DNA of 64,000 bases from JACDHG01 sp963811585. GTDB lineage: Bacteria; Actinomycetota; Actinomycetes; Propionibacteriales; Nocardioidaceae. Position numbers and translations under genes: made by a program. The stretch's first letter is position 1. Each line of letters starts with the position of its first letter. The stretch spans positions 558,001 to 622,000 of the forward strand of contig CAWERR010000006.1 of NCBI GenBank assembly GCA_963811585.1, in the 5' to 3' direction. Shown one piece after another: positions 17,503-26,191 of the stretch. Under the pieces are notes generated by a model. That model was not told the origin of the DNA, searched no databases, and saw only the letters and a program-made list of their open reading frames with translations.

Positions 17503-18567
17503 TCATACCCCGAGGACCCACTGGGCATAGAAGATCCCGAGACCGGTCGCCACACAGATCCCGCAGATGATCCAGAACCGGATAACGATCGTCACCTCGG
17601 CCCAGCCGAGCAGTTCGAAATGGTGTTGCAGCGGTGCCATCCGGAAGAGGCGCTTGCCCTTGGTGAGCTTGAAGTAGCCAACCTGCAGGATCACGGACAG
17701 CGTGATGATCGCGAAGAGGCCGCCCAGCACGATGAGCAGCAGCTCGGTGCGCGTCATCACCGCGAGCCCGGCCATCACCCCGCCGAGCGACAGCGAGCCT
17801 GTGTCACCCATGAAGATCCGGGCCGGCGACGCGTTCCACCACAGGAAACCGAAGCAGGCGCCGGTCATCGCCGCGGCCACGACGGCGAGATCGAGCGGAT
17901 CGCGAACCTCGTTGTAGCACTGGGGTCCCTCGGTGATAGCACAGAACTGGTTGTTCTGCCAGATGCCGACGAGGGTGTAGGCACCGAACACCATGACCGA
18001 GCTACCAACGGCGAGCCCGTCGAGCCCGTCGCTCAGGTTCACCGCGTTGCTGGTGCCCGCGATGATGACCGTCACCCACAGGATCACCAAGATCGTGGGC
18101 AGCTCCCAGTCGACGACCCGGATAAAGGAGATTGCCGGCGACGCGGGGGCATTGCCTCGCGAGTCAGGAAACTGCAGGCTGAGCCAGCCGAACGCGACCG
18201 CGACGATCGCCTGTCCTCCAAACTTGGTCTTGCTGCGGAGACCGAGGCTGCGGTTCTTGACGATCTTGATGTAGTCGTCGAGGAAGCCGACCGTGCCCAA
18301 CCCGACCAGGAGGAAGAGCAGCACCATTGCTGACGCGGTCGGAGTGTCAAGAGTCAGCAGCTTGGCACCGAAGTAGCCGAACAGCGTGGCCACGATGACC
18401 ACGAGACCGCCCATGGTCGGGGTGCCGCGCTTGGTGTGGTGCGACGTCGGACCGTCGTCACGGATCAGCTGACCCCAACCATGCTTGTCCAGCCACGTGA
18501 TCGCCAACCGGGTGCCCAGCAGCGTGCCGATGAGGCTCAGACCTCCAGCGAACAGGAGAGCCCTCAT
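17503..18567 (-). CDS. mraY: phospho-N-acetylmuramoyl-pentapeptide transferase
   Basis: 354 aa, ten-helix membrane enzyme that transfers phospho-MurNAc-pentapeptide to undecaprenyl phosphate, making lipid I. Signatures: KRGTPTMGGLVV at the N-terminal side, the Asp-rich GFLDDYIKI with catalytic aspartates, SDGLDGLAVG, and MGDTGSLSLGGVMAG. PLQHHFELLGW near the C-terminus is the histidine motif of the family. The ATG overlaps the murF stop by 4 nt. Confidence 0.97.
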   Translation of the reverse strand: MRALLFAGGLSLIGTLLGTRLAITWLDKHGWGQLIRDDGPTSHHTKRGTPTMGGLVVIVATLFGYFGAKLLTLDTPTASAMVLLFLLVGLGTVGFLDDYIKIVKNRSLGLRSKTKFGGQAIVAVAFGWLSLQFPDSRGNAPASPAISFIRVVDWELPTILVILWVTVIIAGTSNAVNLSDGLDGLAVGSSVMVFGAYTLVGIWQNNQFCAITEGPQCYNEVRDPLDLAVVAAAMTGACFGFLWWNASPARIFMGDTGSLSLGGVMAGLAVMTRTELLLIVLGGLFAIITLSVILQVGYFKLTKGKRLFRMAPLQHHFELLGWAEVTIVIRFWIICGICVATGLGIFYAQWVLGV

Positions 18568-19985
18568 GCCTCCGCCTCCATCGCCGTGTCGAGACCTGCC
18601 TCGTCGAGCAAGGCGAGTGCCAACTGCTCGAGGCCTACCGCTCGCGATGCTTTCACGAGGACGACATCTCCTGGCCGCAACGCGCCACGGAGGAACGCGA
18701 GAGCCTCCTCAGCGTCGGCGCACGCAGTTGGCTCACCGCCCCAGGACGCCGACTCAGCCGCGGCAAAGTGGATCGACAGCGCGTCCGCCCCGACCGAGAC
18801 GACGTGGGACACGTCGAGACGGGCGGCGAGACGCCCGATTGCTGCATGCTCGGCCGATGCGGTGTCACCCAGCTCCAACATCTCGCCGAGGACCGCGAAA
18901 GTGCGCGCACCCGGCCCCCGGCGGTGGCCGACGTCCGCAAGCGTCTTGAGGGCAGCCTGCATGCTGTCGGGATTGGCGTTGTAGGCATCGTTGATCACCG
19001 TCACGCCGTTCGACGTGGTCGCGATGTCCATCCGCCATTTCGACCGTGGCCGAGCCGACTGAAGGACCGCGACCGTAGCGTCAAGGTCGAGGCCCATCGC
19101 CGTCGCCAGGGCGAGGACCGCGGCCGCGTTACTCGCCTGGTGCTCCCCGACCAGCGGGAGCTCGAGCCGCCTGCTCTCCCCCGCGACCACGACCTCGAAC
19201 CCGACGTGCCCGATGCCGTCGAGCCCGATGTTGCTTACGCGGACATCCACATCGTCGCCGGTCCCGAACGTGACCACGGTCGCCGCGGTGCGGTCGCGCA
19301 TGAGCGCGACGCGGTGGTCATCGCCATTGAGCACAGCGACGCCGTCAGCCGGCAGCGCCTCGACAAGCTCCCCCTTCGCGACGGCGATGTCGTCCTGCGT
19401 CCCGAACTCCCCGAGGTGGGCGACACCGACATTCAGTACGACGGCAGCGTTCGGTGGCGTGATCGAGGTGAGGTAGGTGAGATGGCCACGTCCACGACTT
19501 CCCATCTCCACAACGAGAAAGCGGGTCGACTCAGACGCTCGCAGCGCCGTCAGCGGAACGCCGATCTCGTTGTTGAATGACTCCGTGGGCGCGACCGTCT
19601 CGCCCACCTGCTCCAAGACCTGGGCGATCAGGTCCTTGGTGCTGGTCTTGCCCTGCGACCCAGTGATCCCGACGACGTACAACGAAGGGAAGGCGGCGAT
19701 GACGTGCCGAGCCAGCGTGCCCAATGCCTCGACTGTGTCGTCGACGACCACTGCACGACTGCCCACCTCACGCGTTGTCATTGCAGCGACCGCGCCGGCT
19801 TCGACGGCGGCAAGCGCAAAGTCGTGCCCGTCGACATGCTCGCCTTCGATCGCGACGAACAAGCCACCAGACACGGCTGCCCGCGAGTCGAGAAAGGCAG
19901 CACCGCTGACGACCTCGTCACCGGTTGCATCGACGACGCGTCCGCCAACGATGTCCGCGATCTCCCGCAGGGTCATGGCTTTCAC
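18564..19985 (-). CDS. murF: UDP-N-acetylmuramoyl-tripeptide--D-alanyl-D-alanine ligase
   Basis: 473 aa. Adds D-Ala-D-Ala to the UDP-MurNAc-tripeptide. GTG at 19985 overlaps the murE stop (GTGA); an in-frame ATG lies three codons later. The ATP loop is GITGSQGKTSTKDLIAQVL and the adjacent catalytic segment is ESFNNEIGVPLTAL. INDAYNANPDSMQAALKTL is the C-terminal Mur ligase motif. Overlaps mraY by 4 nt. Confidence 0.97.
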   Translation of the reverse strand: MKAMTLREIADIVGGRVVDATGDEVVSGAAFLDSRAAVSGGLFVAIEGEHVDGHDFALAAVEAGAVAAMTTREVGSRAVVVDDTVEALGTLARHVIAAFPSLYVVGITGSQGKTSTKDLIAQVLEQVGETVAPTESFNNEIGVPLTALRASESTRFLVVEMGSRGRGHLTYLTSITPPNAAVVLNVGVAHLGEFGTQDDIAVAKGELVEALPADGVAVLNGDDHRVALMRDRTAATVVTFGTGDDVDVRVSNIGLDGIGHVGFEVVVAGESRRLELPLVGEHQASNAAAVLALATAMGLDLDATVAVLQSARPRSKWRMDIATTSNGVTVINDAYNANPDSMQAALKTLADVGHRRGPGARTFAVLGEMLELGDTASAEHAAIGRLAARLDVSHVVSVGADALSIHFAAAESASWGGEPTACADAEEALAFLRGALRPGDVVLVKASRAVGLEQLALALLDEAGLDTAMEAEA

Positions 19986-21529
19986 GAGGAACCATCTTGT
20001 CCAGTGAGCGATTCGAGCGTCGCGGCGACCACGATGCGGTCGTCGAACGGATAGATCGACCCCCCGATCTCCTGGCCCGTCTCGTGTCCCTTTCCGGCGA
20101 TGATGACCGTGTCGTCGGCTCGTGCGCCACGCAGCGCCGTCGTGATCGCGGTCGCCCGGTCACCAATCTCCATCACGCGGGCCGCGTACGGCACGTCAAC
20201 AGTGCCGGCGATGATCTGGCGCCGGATCTCCGCCGGGTCTTCGGCTCGAGGGTTGTCGTCGGTCACCACGACGACATCAGCGAGTGCGGCTGCGACCTGA
20301 CCCATGAGGGGTCGCTTGCCGACATCGCGGTTGCCGCCGGCACCGATCACGATGATGAGTCGCCCTTGTGTCACAGGCCGCATCGCCTCCAGGGCAGCCG
20401 TCATGGCGTCGGGCTTGTGGGCGTAGTCGACGATCACCTGGAAGTCCTGCCCTCGGTCGATCCGCTCCATTCGCCCGGCAACGCCTTCCAGCGCGGCAAT
20501 CCCCCGGGCCGCAGTGCGGACGTCCCGACCGACCTCGCCGATCGCCGCCAGGGCAACCAGCGCGTTGGCCACGTTGAAGCTGCCCGGCAGGTTGACCGAT
20601 CCGCGCACCTCGACGTCCGGCCCCGAGACGACCATCTGCGAGCCGTTGGCCGTCACGGTGATGTCGTGGGCAGTCCAGTCGGCATCCGCCCCCGACGTCG
20701 AGAATGTACGTACGGGGATCTCCGCCGCGTCGAGCAGTTGTATGACGGCGGGGTCGTCTGCGTTGAGGAGCCCACGTCTCGCCCGAGCCGGCGTGAAGAG
20801 GTCAGCCTTGGCGGCGAAGTAGTCGTCGACCGTCAGGTGGAAGTCGAGGTGGTCGCGGCCGAAGTTGGTGAACACGGCGAGGTCGAACACGACCCCGTCG
20901 ACACGGCCGATGGCAAGGGCATGGCTCGACACCTCCATCGCGCACACCTCGACCCCTTCCTCGACCATCACGGCGAACATCGCGTGCAGGTCGGGCGCCT
21001 CGGGCGTGGTGAGGTCACTGGCAACCGGGCGTCCGCCGATGCTCGTGCCCATCGTTCCGATCACGGCCGCCTCGACCCCGGCGGCGGCGAGGCCCATTTC
21101 GATGAGGCGAGTGGCCGTCGTCTTGCCCTGGGTGCCGGTGACACCGATCACCGACAGGCGCTCGGCCGGATGGCCGTAGACGAGCGCGGCGGTGGACCCG
21201 AGGACCCGCCCAGGATTGTCGACGACCAGGAGTGGGAGTCGGGAGCTGGCGCCGATGCGTGCACCCTCCGGGTCGGTCATCCAGGCCACGGCGCCGGCGG
21301 CCTCTGCGTCGGCCAGGTAATGGGCTCCGTGGGTACGGCCGCCTGGCCGAGCGACGTACAGGTCGCCGGGGTGAACCCTGCCGGACGCCTGCGCCACGCC
21401 AGTGATCTGGACCGAGACGTCACCGGGCGAGCTGTCGGCCTGGACGTGGTCCGCGATGTCGGCCAGCGCGACCGGACGATGCGTCGACGGCCGCTGGGGG
21501 ACGCTCTCCTTCGGCTCTTGGGAAGGCAC
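19982..21529 (-). CDS. murE: UDP-MurNAc-L-Ala-D-Glu:diaminopimelate ligase
   Basis: 515 aa, GTG start with AGGG 6 nt upstream. Adds the third residue of the stem peptide. The ATP loop is GVTGTQGKTTATRLIE. DYAHKPDAMTAAL is the Mur ligase motif. The substrate-selecting motif is VTDDNPRAEDP; DNPR is the form found in diaminopimelate-adding MurE rather than lysine-adding enzymes, so the wall should contain DAP (LL or meso cannot be told). It lies 26 nt after ftsI and overlaps murF. Confidence 0.96.
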   Translation of the reverse strand: MPSQEPKESVPQRPSTHRPVALADIADHVQADSSPGDVSVQITGVAQASGRVHPGDLYVARPGGRTHGAHYLADAEAAGAVAWMTDPEGARIGASSRLPLLVVDNPGRVLGSTAALVYGHPAERLSVIGVTGTQGKTTATRLIEMGLAAAGVEAAVIGTMGTSIGGRPVASDLTTPEAPDLHAMFAVMVEEGVEVCAMEVSSHALAIGRVDGVVFDLAVFTNFGRDHLDFHLTVDDYFAAKADLFTPARARRGLLNADDPAVIQLLDAAEIPVRTFSTSGADADWTAHDITVTANGSQMVVSGPDVEVRGSVNLPGSFNVANALVALAAIGEVGRDVRTAARGIAALEGVAGRMERIDRGQDFQVIVDYAHKPDAMTAALEAMRPVTQGRLIIVIGAGGNRDVGKRPLMGQVAAALADVVVVTDDNPRAEDPAEIRRQIIAGTVDVPYAARVMEIGDRATAITTALRGARADDTVIIAGKGHETGQEIGGSIYPFDDRIVVAATLESLTGQDGSS

Positions 21530-21555
21530 AGCCGAACCCTAGTGGTCGGTGGAGA

Positions 21556-23430
21556 TCACCAGTCGACGGGCAGCGCGGGTTGGCGATCGCCCGTGGGTGG
21601 GACCCCGAACTTTTGCAGGGTCGCCGCCATCAGGTCGTGGAAGACCGGGCCACCCGTCAGGCCGCCGCCATTGTCGTCGGTTGGCTCCTGGACGACGACG
21701 TACACCACGAACCGGGGATCGTCGGCGGGCGCGAAGCCGGCGAACGACACGGTGAAGCCCTGGTAGCAGCCGCACGAGGGGTCGACGCGTTGCGCGGTTC
21801 CGGTCTTGCCCGCGACGCGATAGCCGTTGATGTTCGCCAGCGGGGCGGTCCCGTCAGGCCCGGTGACTGCCTCCATCATCCGGGCGACGAGGGACGCCGT
21901 CCGGGCACTCACCACGCGGTGCCGATCCGGCTCAGCGGGTGGCGTGATCTCGCCGTCGCTGTCGACGTACCCCTGCACGAGCGACGGCTGGACATAGACA
22001 CCGCCGTTGGCGACCGCAGCGATCGCGGCAGCCATCTGTACTGCGTTCACCGACAGGCCCTGGCCGAACGCCACGGTGTCGCGGGTGATCGGCAGCCAGT
22101 TCTTCGGCCGCGGAAGCAGTCCGTCCGACTCACCCTGCAGACCGACATCGGTCTCCTCGCCGAGCCCGAAGGCGCGGAGGTAGCGGTAGAGCTCCGCCGG
22201 CGGCATCCGTTCGGTAGCGAGGACCGTGCCGATGTTGGAGGACTTGGCCACCACGCCGGTGGCGGTCAGCCGCAGAGTCGGGTGGGAGAAGTAGTCGTGG
22301 ATGACGGTGTCGTCGCGTGGAAGCGTCGGCGGGACCTTGATCTTGGTGCGCGGGGTGATGTATCCGGCGTCGATGAGCGACGCGAAGGTCAGGACTTTCT
22401 CGACGCTCCCGGGCTCGTAGACGTCTTGCAGCGCGCGGCTGCCGTAGTCCTCAGGAGGCGCCAGCTTGCGCTTGTTCGGGTTGAACGTGGGAGTGTCCGC
22501 GAGGGCAAGCAGCTGCCCTGTCTTGACGTCCATGACGACTGCGTAGCCCGACGAGCCGCCGGACTCGCGGACGGCCTGCGCCAGTCGCCGCTGGGCCAGG
22601 AACTGCAGGTCCTGGTCGATGGTGAGGCGGATGCCGGTGCCTTCTCTTGGTGCCACCACGGTGCTGTCGGCCAGCGGCAGCTGCTGGCCGTCCGCCATCT
22701 CGAACGTCGCCGAGCCGTCCCGTCCGGCGAGCGTCGAGTCGAGCGAAGCCTCGAAGCCGGCTGCTCCGATCCCGTCGTCGGTGAGGAAGCCGACCAGGTT
22801 GGCGGCGACATCGTCGGCCGGATAGACGCGCAGGGTGTCCTTGTCCTCATACACGCCGGGCAGGCCAGCCTTGCGAAGCCGTTCGACGACGGCGGTTGCC
22901 AGCTCGGGGGGAACGTGACGAGCCAGTTCGACGTACCGCGTGCTGGTCTTGCGCAGCAGGGCGACCGTGTCGATGTAGTCGGCGCCGAGCCGGCGGTGCA
23001 AGATCGTCGCGATCTCGGTCGCGTACTCGTGTGCGTCGGTCGGGTCGGCCACGATCTTGGCGGCATCGACCGTCTCAGCCAAAGCGATGCCGTTACGGTC
23101 GTAGATGGGTGCGCGCGGCGCCTCGAGGGTGACCGTTTTCGCGCCCTTGTCGGCTGCCATGGCGGCGTAGTCGTTCTCGTCGATGCCCTGCAACTGGATC
23201 AGCCGGGCGGCGAACAGCGACAGGACGAAGGCCACGACGCAGAACGCGCTCCACAGCCGGGCCGTGCCGGTCGCCAGCCGGACCGTGCGCGGACGGCGCT
23301 TGAACCGCCTTCGCGTGCGGCCGCTCGGCGTGGGGCGAGCGCGGCCACGCGTGGTCGCGGCCGGACGGGATCGTGCTCGGGAGGCACGAGAGCGGCCCGC
23401 CCCCGCAGGTCCGCGCCGTCGCTGCGCCAC
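21556..23430 (-). CDS. ftsI: peptidoglycan D,D-transpeptidase FtsI (PBP3)
   Basis: 624 aa, GTG start. Septal class B penicillin-binding protein. The N-terminus is a very basic cytoplasmic tail (RRRGPAGAGRSRAS), about 45 residues, followed by one membrane segment (LWSAFCVVAFVLSLFAARLI). The pedestal domain contains APRAPIYDRNG. The transpeptidase has the catalytic serine in VAKSSNIGT preceded by EPGSVEKVLT, the SxN-type motif, and YRVAGKTGTAQRVD as the KTG motif. The long basic N-terminal tail is typical of actinobacterial FtsI. Confidence 0.96.
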   Translation of the reverse strand: MAQRRRGPAGAGRSRASRARSRPAATTRGRARPTPSGRTRRRFKRRPRTVRLATGTARLWSAFCVVAFVLSLFAARLIQLQGIDENDYAAMAADKGAKTVTLEAPRAPIYDRNGIALAETVDAAKIVADPTDAHEYATEIATILHRRLGADYIDTVALLRKTSTRYVELARHVPPELATAVVERLRKAGLPGVYEDKDTLRVYPADDVAANLVGFLTDDGIGAAGFEASLDSTLAGRDGSATFEMADGQQLPLADSTVVAPREGTGIRLTIDQDLQFLAQRRLAQAVRESGGSSGYAVVMDVKTGQLLALADTPTFNPNKRKLAPPEDYGSRALQDVYEPGSVEKVLTFASLIDAGYITPRTKIKVPPTLPRDDTVIHDYFSHPTLRLTATGVVAKSSNIGTVLATERMPPAELYRYLRAFGLGEETDVGLQGESDGLLPRPKNWLPITRDTVAFGQGLSVNAVQMAAAIAAVANGGVYVQPSLVQGYVDSDGEITPPAEPDRHRVVSARTASLVARMMEAVTGPDGTAPLANINGYRVAGKTGTAQRVDPSCGCYQGFTVSFAGFAPADDPRFVVYVVVQEPTDDNGGGLTGGPVFHDLMAATLQKFGVPPTGDRQPALPVDW

Positions 23431-23523
23431 TAACGCCCCTCTCCCACTGCTGCTGCCCGTGACGGATGTGACTGATGGTGCTGAATGACATCCGTGATGC
23501 TGTTGTTACTTTCTATCCCGGGC

Positions 23524-24135
23524 TCATCGCTCTCGACCGGAGATCGGCGCTGTGTCGTCGGACTTTGTCGGGTTGTTGGCCCGGCTACCAGGGCCTTCGG
23601 GGCGAACCGGACCCCCGTTTGCTCCTTGGTGCCGCTCCGCAGATATCGACGCAGTCGCGTGCTCCCCCGCAACCAGCGGAGTCACCTTCGCGGCCTGCCC
23701 GGCGGTTGTCACCGCCGTGTGCCCGATGTCGACCTTCTTCGCCGGCGCCCCCGGCACCGCCATGCCGACAACGGCTCCCGTCGACAGTGACAAGAAGGCC
23801 GGGCTGTCGTTCTGGACCATGCCGAGCCTCACCGCCTTCTCTGCCAGCCGTTGGGGCTGCTGGAGGTCGGCAACCTGCATTTGAAGGTTCTGCTGTTTGT
23901 TGGTGAGCCCCGCGGATGTCTGCTTGAGGTCCGTGAGCTCGTAGGCACCGCGCTGTAGAGCGGTGTTGAGGAGGAGCAACCCCACCAGTCCGACGGCGAG
24001 GACAGTCACGACGAGCAGCACGAACGGGATGCGCGGCGCCCGCCGCGCGATCTTCGGAACGATCGTCAGCCGCGGACGAGGCAGGTGCGCCATCGGCCGG
24101 AACGCTCGTGCGCGGGCGATCATCGGCGAGCTCAT
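23524..24135 (-). CDS. ftsL: cell division protein FtsL
   Basis: 203 aa. A single membrane segment (VLLVVTVLAVGLVGLLLLN, about residues 40-58) is followed by a short coiled coil (LTNKQQNLQMQVADLQQPQR) and a conserved EKAVRLGMVQNDSPAFLSL, the FtsL/DivIC family pattern. The long C-terminal tail, rich in Ala, Pro and Gly, is low-complexity. The ATG overlaps the rsmH stop by 4 nt. The assignment rests on topology plus the rsmH-ftsL-ftsI order. Confidence 0.85.
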   Translation of the reverse strand: MSSPMIARARAFRPMAHLPRPRLTIVPKIARRAPRIPFVLLVVTVLAVGLVGLLLLNTALQRGAYELTDLKQTSAGLTNKQQNLQMQVADLQQPQRLAEKAVRLGMVQNDSPAFLSLSTGAVVGMAVPGAPAKKVDIGHTAVTTAGQAAKVTPLVAGEHATASISAERHQGANGGPVRPEGPGSRANNPTKSDDTAPISGRER

Positions 24136-25085
24136 GCGACGTCCCGGACTCGTTCGGCGGCGCGCAGCTTGACCGATGCCGCTCGTGGGTTGTGCGCAAT
24201 CTCATCGGTCGTCGCCACTTCGGCGCCACGGGTTAGCAGCCGAAGTTCGGGCTCATGGCCGGCCGGTACGAAGGGCAGGTCGACGGGTGCTGTGCTCTTC
24301 GCCCGGTCGGACAGCGCGCGCTTCGCGAGCCGGTCCTCGAGCGACTGGTAGGACATGACGACGATTCGTCCACCGACGGCCAAGGCGTCGATGGCGGCCG
24401 GTAGGGCCTGCTCGAGCACGGCCAACTCGTCGTTGACGGCGATCCGCAACGCCTGGAACGTGCGCTTGGCCGGGTTGCCGCCGGTACGTCGGGCGGCCGC
24501 CGGGATGGCGGACCGAATCAGGTCGACGAGACGCCCACTCGTCGAGAATGGCTCGCGCTCTCGCTCCCGCGTCACGGCCTGAGCGATCCTCCGGGCAAAG
24601 CGCTCCTCGCCATACCTGCTGAGGATCTGCGAAAGCTCTTGCACCGTCGCGGTGTTGAGCAGGTCGGCTGCCGTGATGCCCGACGCCTGGTCCATCCGCA
24701 TGTCGAGCGGTGCATCGTGCGCATAGGCGAACCCGCGCTCCGCCTCGTCGAGCTGCATCGATGAGACCCCGAGGTCGAAGAGGACGCCTTGCACCCGCCG
24801 CATCCCGAGTCCGTCGAGCACGCTGGGGATCTCGTCATACACGGCGTGCACCAGGACGGTGCGCTCAGCGAAGGACTGCAACCGCTCCTCGGCAAGCTCG
24901 AGTGCGCGAGTGTCGCGGTCGAGCCCGACGACAGTGGCCGTCGGGCAAGCCGTCAGGATCGCCTCGGCATGGCCGCCGAGGCCAAGGGTGGCGTCGACGA
25001 GGACCGATGCAGGCTCGGACAGCGCCGGCGCCACCAGCGCGACTACCCGGTCGACGAGGACCGGGATGTGACGAGAGCCTGACAT
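24132..25085 (-). CDS. rsmH: 16S rRNA (cytosine1402-N4)-methyltransferase
   Basis: 317 aa from the ATG at 25085; an in-frame TTG six codons upstream is less likely. SAM-dependent enzyme that methylates C1402 in the ribosomal P site. HIPVLVDRVVALV is the family start. DATLGLGGHAEAIL is the SAM loop, VLFDLGVSSMQLDEAERGF the catalytic region, and RTGGNPAKRTFQALRIAVNDEL the late motif. It has no good ribosome binding site and begins 7 nt after the small ORF upstream, so coupling is likely. Confidence 0.95.
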   Translation of the reverse strand: MSGSRHIPVLVDRVVALVAPALSEPASVLVDATLGLGGHAEAILTACPTATVVGLDRDTRALELAEERLQSFAERTVLVHAVYDEIPSVLDGLGMRRVQGVLFDLGVSSMQLDEAERGFAYAHDAPLDMRMDQASGITAADLLNTATVQELSQILSRYGEERFARRIAQAVTREREREPFSTSGRLVDLIRSAIPAAARRTGGNPAKRTFQALRIAVNDELAVLEQALPAAIDALAVGGRIVVMSYQSLEDRLAKRALSDRAKSTAPVDLPFVPAGHEPELRLLTRGAEVATTDEIAHNPRAASVKLRAAERVRDVA

Positions 25086-25092
25086 CGCGACG

Positions 25093-25248
25093 TCAACCGG
25101 CAAGTTTCGAGATGAGCAGGACTCCGACAGCCATCACCGAGGACGCAAGGGCCGAGCACGCAATGACGGCCATGCCGTCCTTCACCTCGTCGCGCACCCG
25201 GCGAACCGGTGACTCCGGTTCGGGGGTGGTGACTCCCCAACTCGCCAT
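25093..25248 (-). CDS. small predicted membrane protein between mraZ and rsmH (51 aa)
   Basis: 51 codons starting MASWGVTTPE and ending at TGA 7 nt before rsmH. A GAAGGG ribosome binding site sits 6 nt before the ATG at 25248. Residues about 1-24 are charged (PVRRVRDEVKDG); residues about 26-48 form one hydrophobic segment (MAVIACSALASSVMAVGVLL). It is on the operon strand and fills half of the mraZ-rsmH gap, which would otherwise be unusually long. I do not recognise the family. A function in division or wall synthesis is inference from position only. Confidence 0.65.
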   Translation of the reverse strand: MASWGVTTPEPESPVRRVRDEVKDGMAVIACSALASSVMAVGVLLISKLAG

Positions 25249-25336
25249 GTTCGACCCTTCGAGACGTGTGATGTGGCTGGTTCGCGGTGCCTGCCAGTTC
25301 GTACAGCCCAGGTCCCCGCCCGCTCCTTCGGGTGCT

Positions 25337-25370
25337 TCCGGCTGGCACCGGGGAAGTGGTGCCAGCTGGA
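25337..25370. other. strong hairpin between mraZ and the small ORF
   Basis: GCTGGCACC (25341-25349) and GGTGCCAGC (25358-25366) form a perfect nine-pair stem with an eight-nt loop. Four more pairs (one G-U) extend it to 25337-25370. No U-tract follows on the minus strand. In the mraZ transcript this could act as an attenuator, an RNA processing or stability element, or a DNA operator. Confidence 0.55.
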
Positions 25371-25425
25371 CTGAAGGGGCGGCTCGGAGACCTCGACGTA
25401 CGACGCAGGGATGGAGGGACTGGAC

Positions 25426-25860
25426 TCAGAGTGGGGAGCCGGGCAGCACCTCCTCTGACCAGTCAGCGAATGCCGGCTCCTGCTCGGTGCTGTAGGCATT
25501 CCATGCTTCGGCGTCCCAGATCTCGACCCGCGTGTAGGCCCCGATCACGACGCACTCGCGATCGAGCCCGGCGTAGTCACGCAGCATCGGTGGCAGTGTC
25601 ACCCGCCCCTGCTTGTCCGCGGTCTCGGCCGAGGCGCCTGCAAACAGCATCCGCATGAAGTCGCGGCCGCGCTTGTTCGTCACCGGGGTCTCGCGCATCG
25701 TCTCGGTGAACCGGCGGAACTCAGCGCTCGGCCACACGTACAGGCAGCGCTCCTGTCCCCTCGTCACCACAAGCCCCTCCGACAACTCATCCCTGAACTT
25801 CGCGGGGAGGAAGATCCGACCTTTGTCGTCGAGGCGGGGCGTATGCGTTCCCAAGAACAC
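25426..25860 (-). CDS. mraZ: MraZ transcriptional regulator
   Basis: 144 aa, GTG start. AbrB-like DNA-binding protein and first gene of the dcw cluster. The two MraZ repeats are seen as MFLGTHTPRLDDKGRIFLPAKFR and AETADKQGRVTLPPMLRDYAGL; each carries the DxKGR DNA-contact motif. Its binding boxes overlap its own promoter just upstream, which indicates autoregulation. AAGGGG upstream is the likely ribosome binding site. Confidence 0.96.
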   Translation of the reverse strand: MFLGTHTPRLDDKGRIFLPAKFRDELSEGLVVTRGQERCLYVWPSAEFRRFTETMRETPVTNKRGRDFMRMLFAGASAETADKQGRVTLPPMLRDYAGLDRECVVIGAYTRVEIWDAEAWNAYSTEQEPAFADWSEEVLPGSPL

Positions 25861-25888
25861 TGCCGCCCCACCCCTTCGACTCGATCTC

Positions 25889-25930
25889 CTCCATTACGCT
25901 CCACTCTACTCCACAACCCTCCATCGTCAA
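25889..25930 (-). promoter_or_regulatory. dcw promoter overlapped by four MraZ boxes
   Basis: On the minus strand TGGAG occurs four times at an exact 10-bp period (plus-strand CTCCA at 25889, 25899, 25909 and 25919). MraZ is known to bind TGGG/TGGA-type direct repeats spaced 10 bp in other bacteria. The same stretch has TTGACG (plus-strand 25925-25930) and TAGAGT (25903-25908) with 16 nt between them, a good promoter. Two boxes fall between and one overlaps the promoter elements, so repression by occlusion is expected. Confidence 0.85.
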
Positions 25931-25997
25931 CCGATTCCCGCAAAGCCGCGCCGGTGTCGCTCCCCGGCCCCGGCCCTCGAGTTGAGCGGAGCGGTTT

Positions 25998-26126
25998 GCG
26001 TCCGTGCGAGCGGTCGCGATAGCGCGCGGCGGCACGGACGTTGTGGGGAGATGCGCTGAGCGAAACGGTTGCGTCCGTGGGAGCGGTCGCGATAGCGCGC
26101 GGTGTCACGGACGTTGTGAGGAGATG
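25998..26126. repeat. 73-bp tandem repeat with inverted ends, between mraZ and moxR
   Basis: Two copies (25998-26053 and 26071-26126) are offset by exactly 73 bp. Both are bounded by CGTCCGTG and CACGGACG (25999-26006/26033-26040; 26072-26079/26106-26113) and share the core GAGCGGTCGCGATAGCGCGC. Each copy could form a stem with a further inner fold. The copies differ at a few positions in the loop, where the stem-forming arms are unchanged. The rest of the 500-nt divergent gap holds the two promoters. Confidence 0.85.
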
Positions 26127-26185
26127 AGCCCGCCAGGGCGGACGGTGGGCTGGTCAGAGGGCATGGATTCGGCGTACCGATGAGG

Positions 26186-26191
26186 TAGGTT
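26186..26191 (+). promoter_or_regulatory. possible -10 box for the moxR operon
   Basis: TAGGTT fits the actinobacterial TANNNT -10. It would start transcription near 26198, giving a leader of about 160 nt before moxR. A GTG seven nt after the box is out of frame with moxR. No clear -35 is seen. Confidence 0.3.

Noticed and set aside
21580..23433. 617-codon open frame antisense to ftsI
   Set aside because: Long antisense frames are usual at this GC content; ftsI has full family motifs on the minus strand.
25182..25499. 105-codon minus-strand frame overlapping the end of mraZ
   Set aside because: Arginine/proline-rich shadow of mraZ in another frame; the 51-codon frame at 25093-25248 has the ribosome site and a membrane segment.
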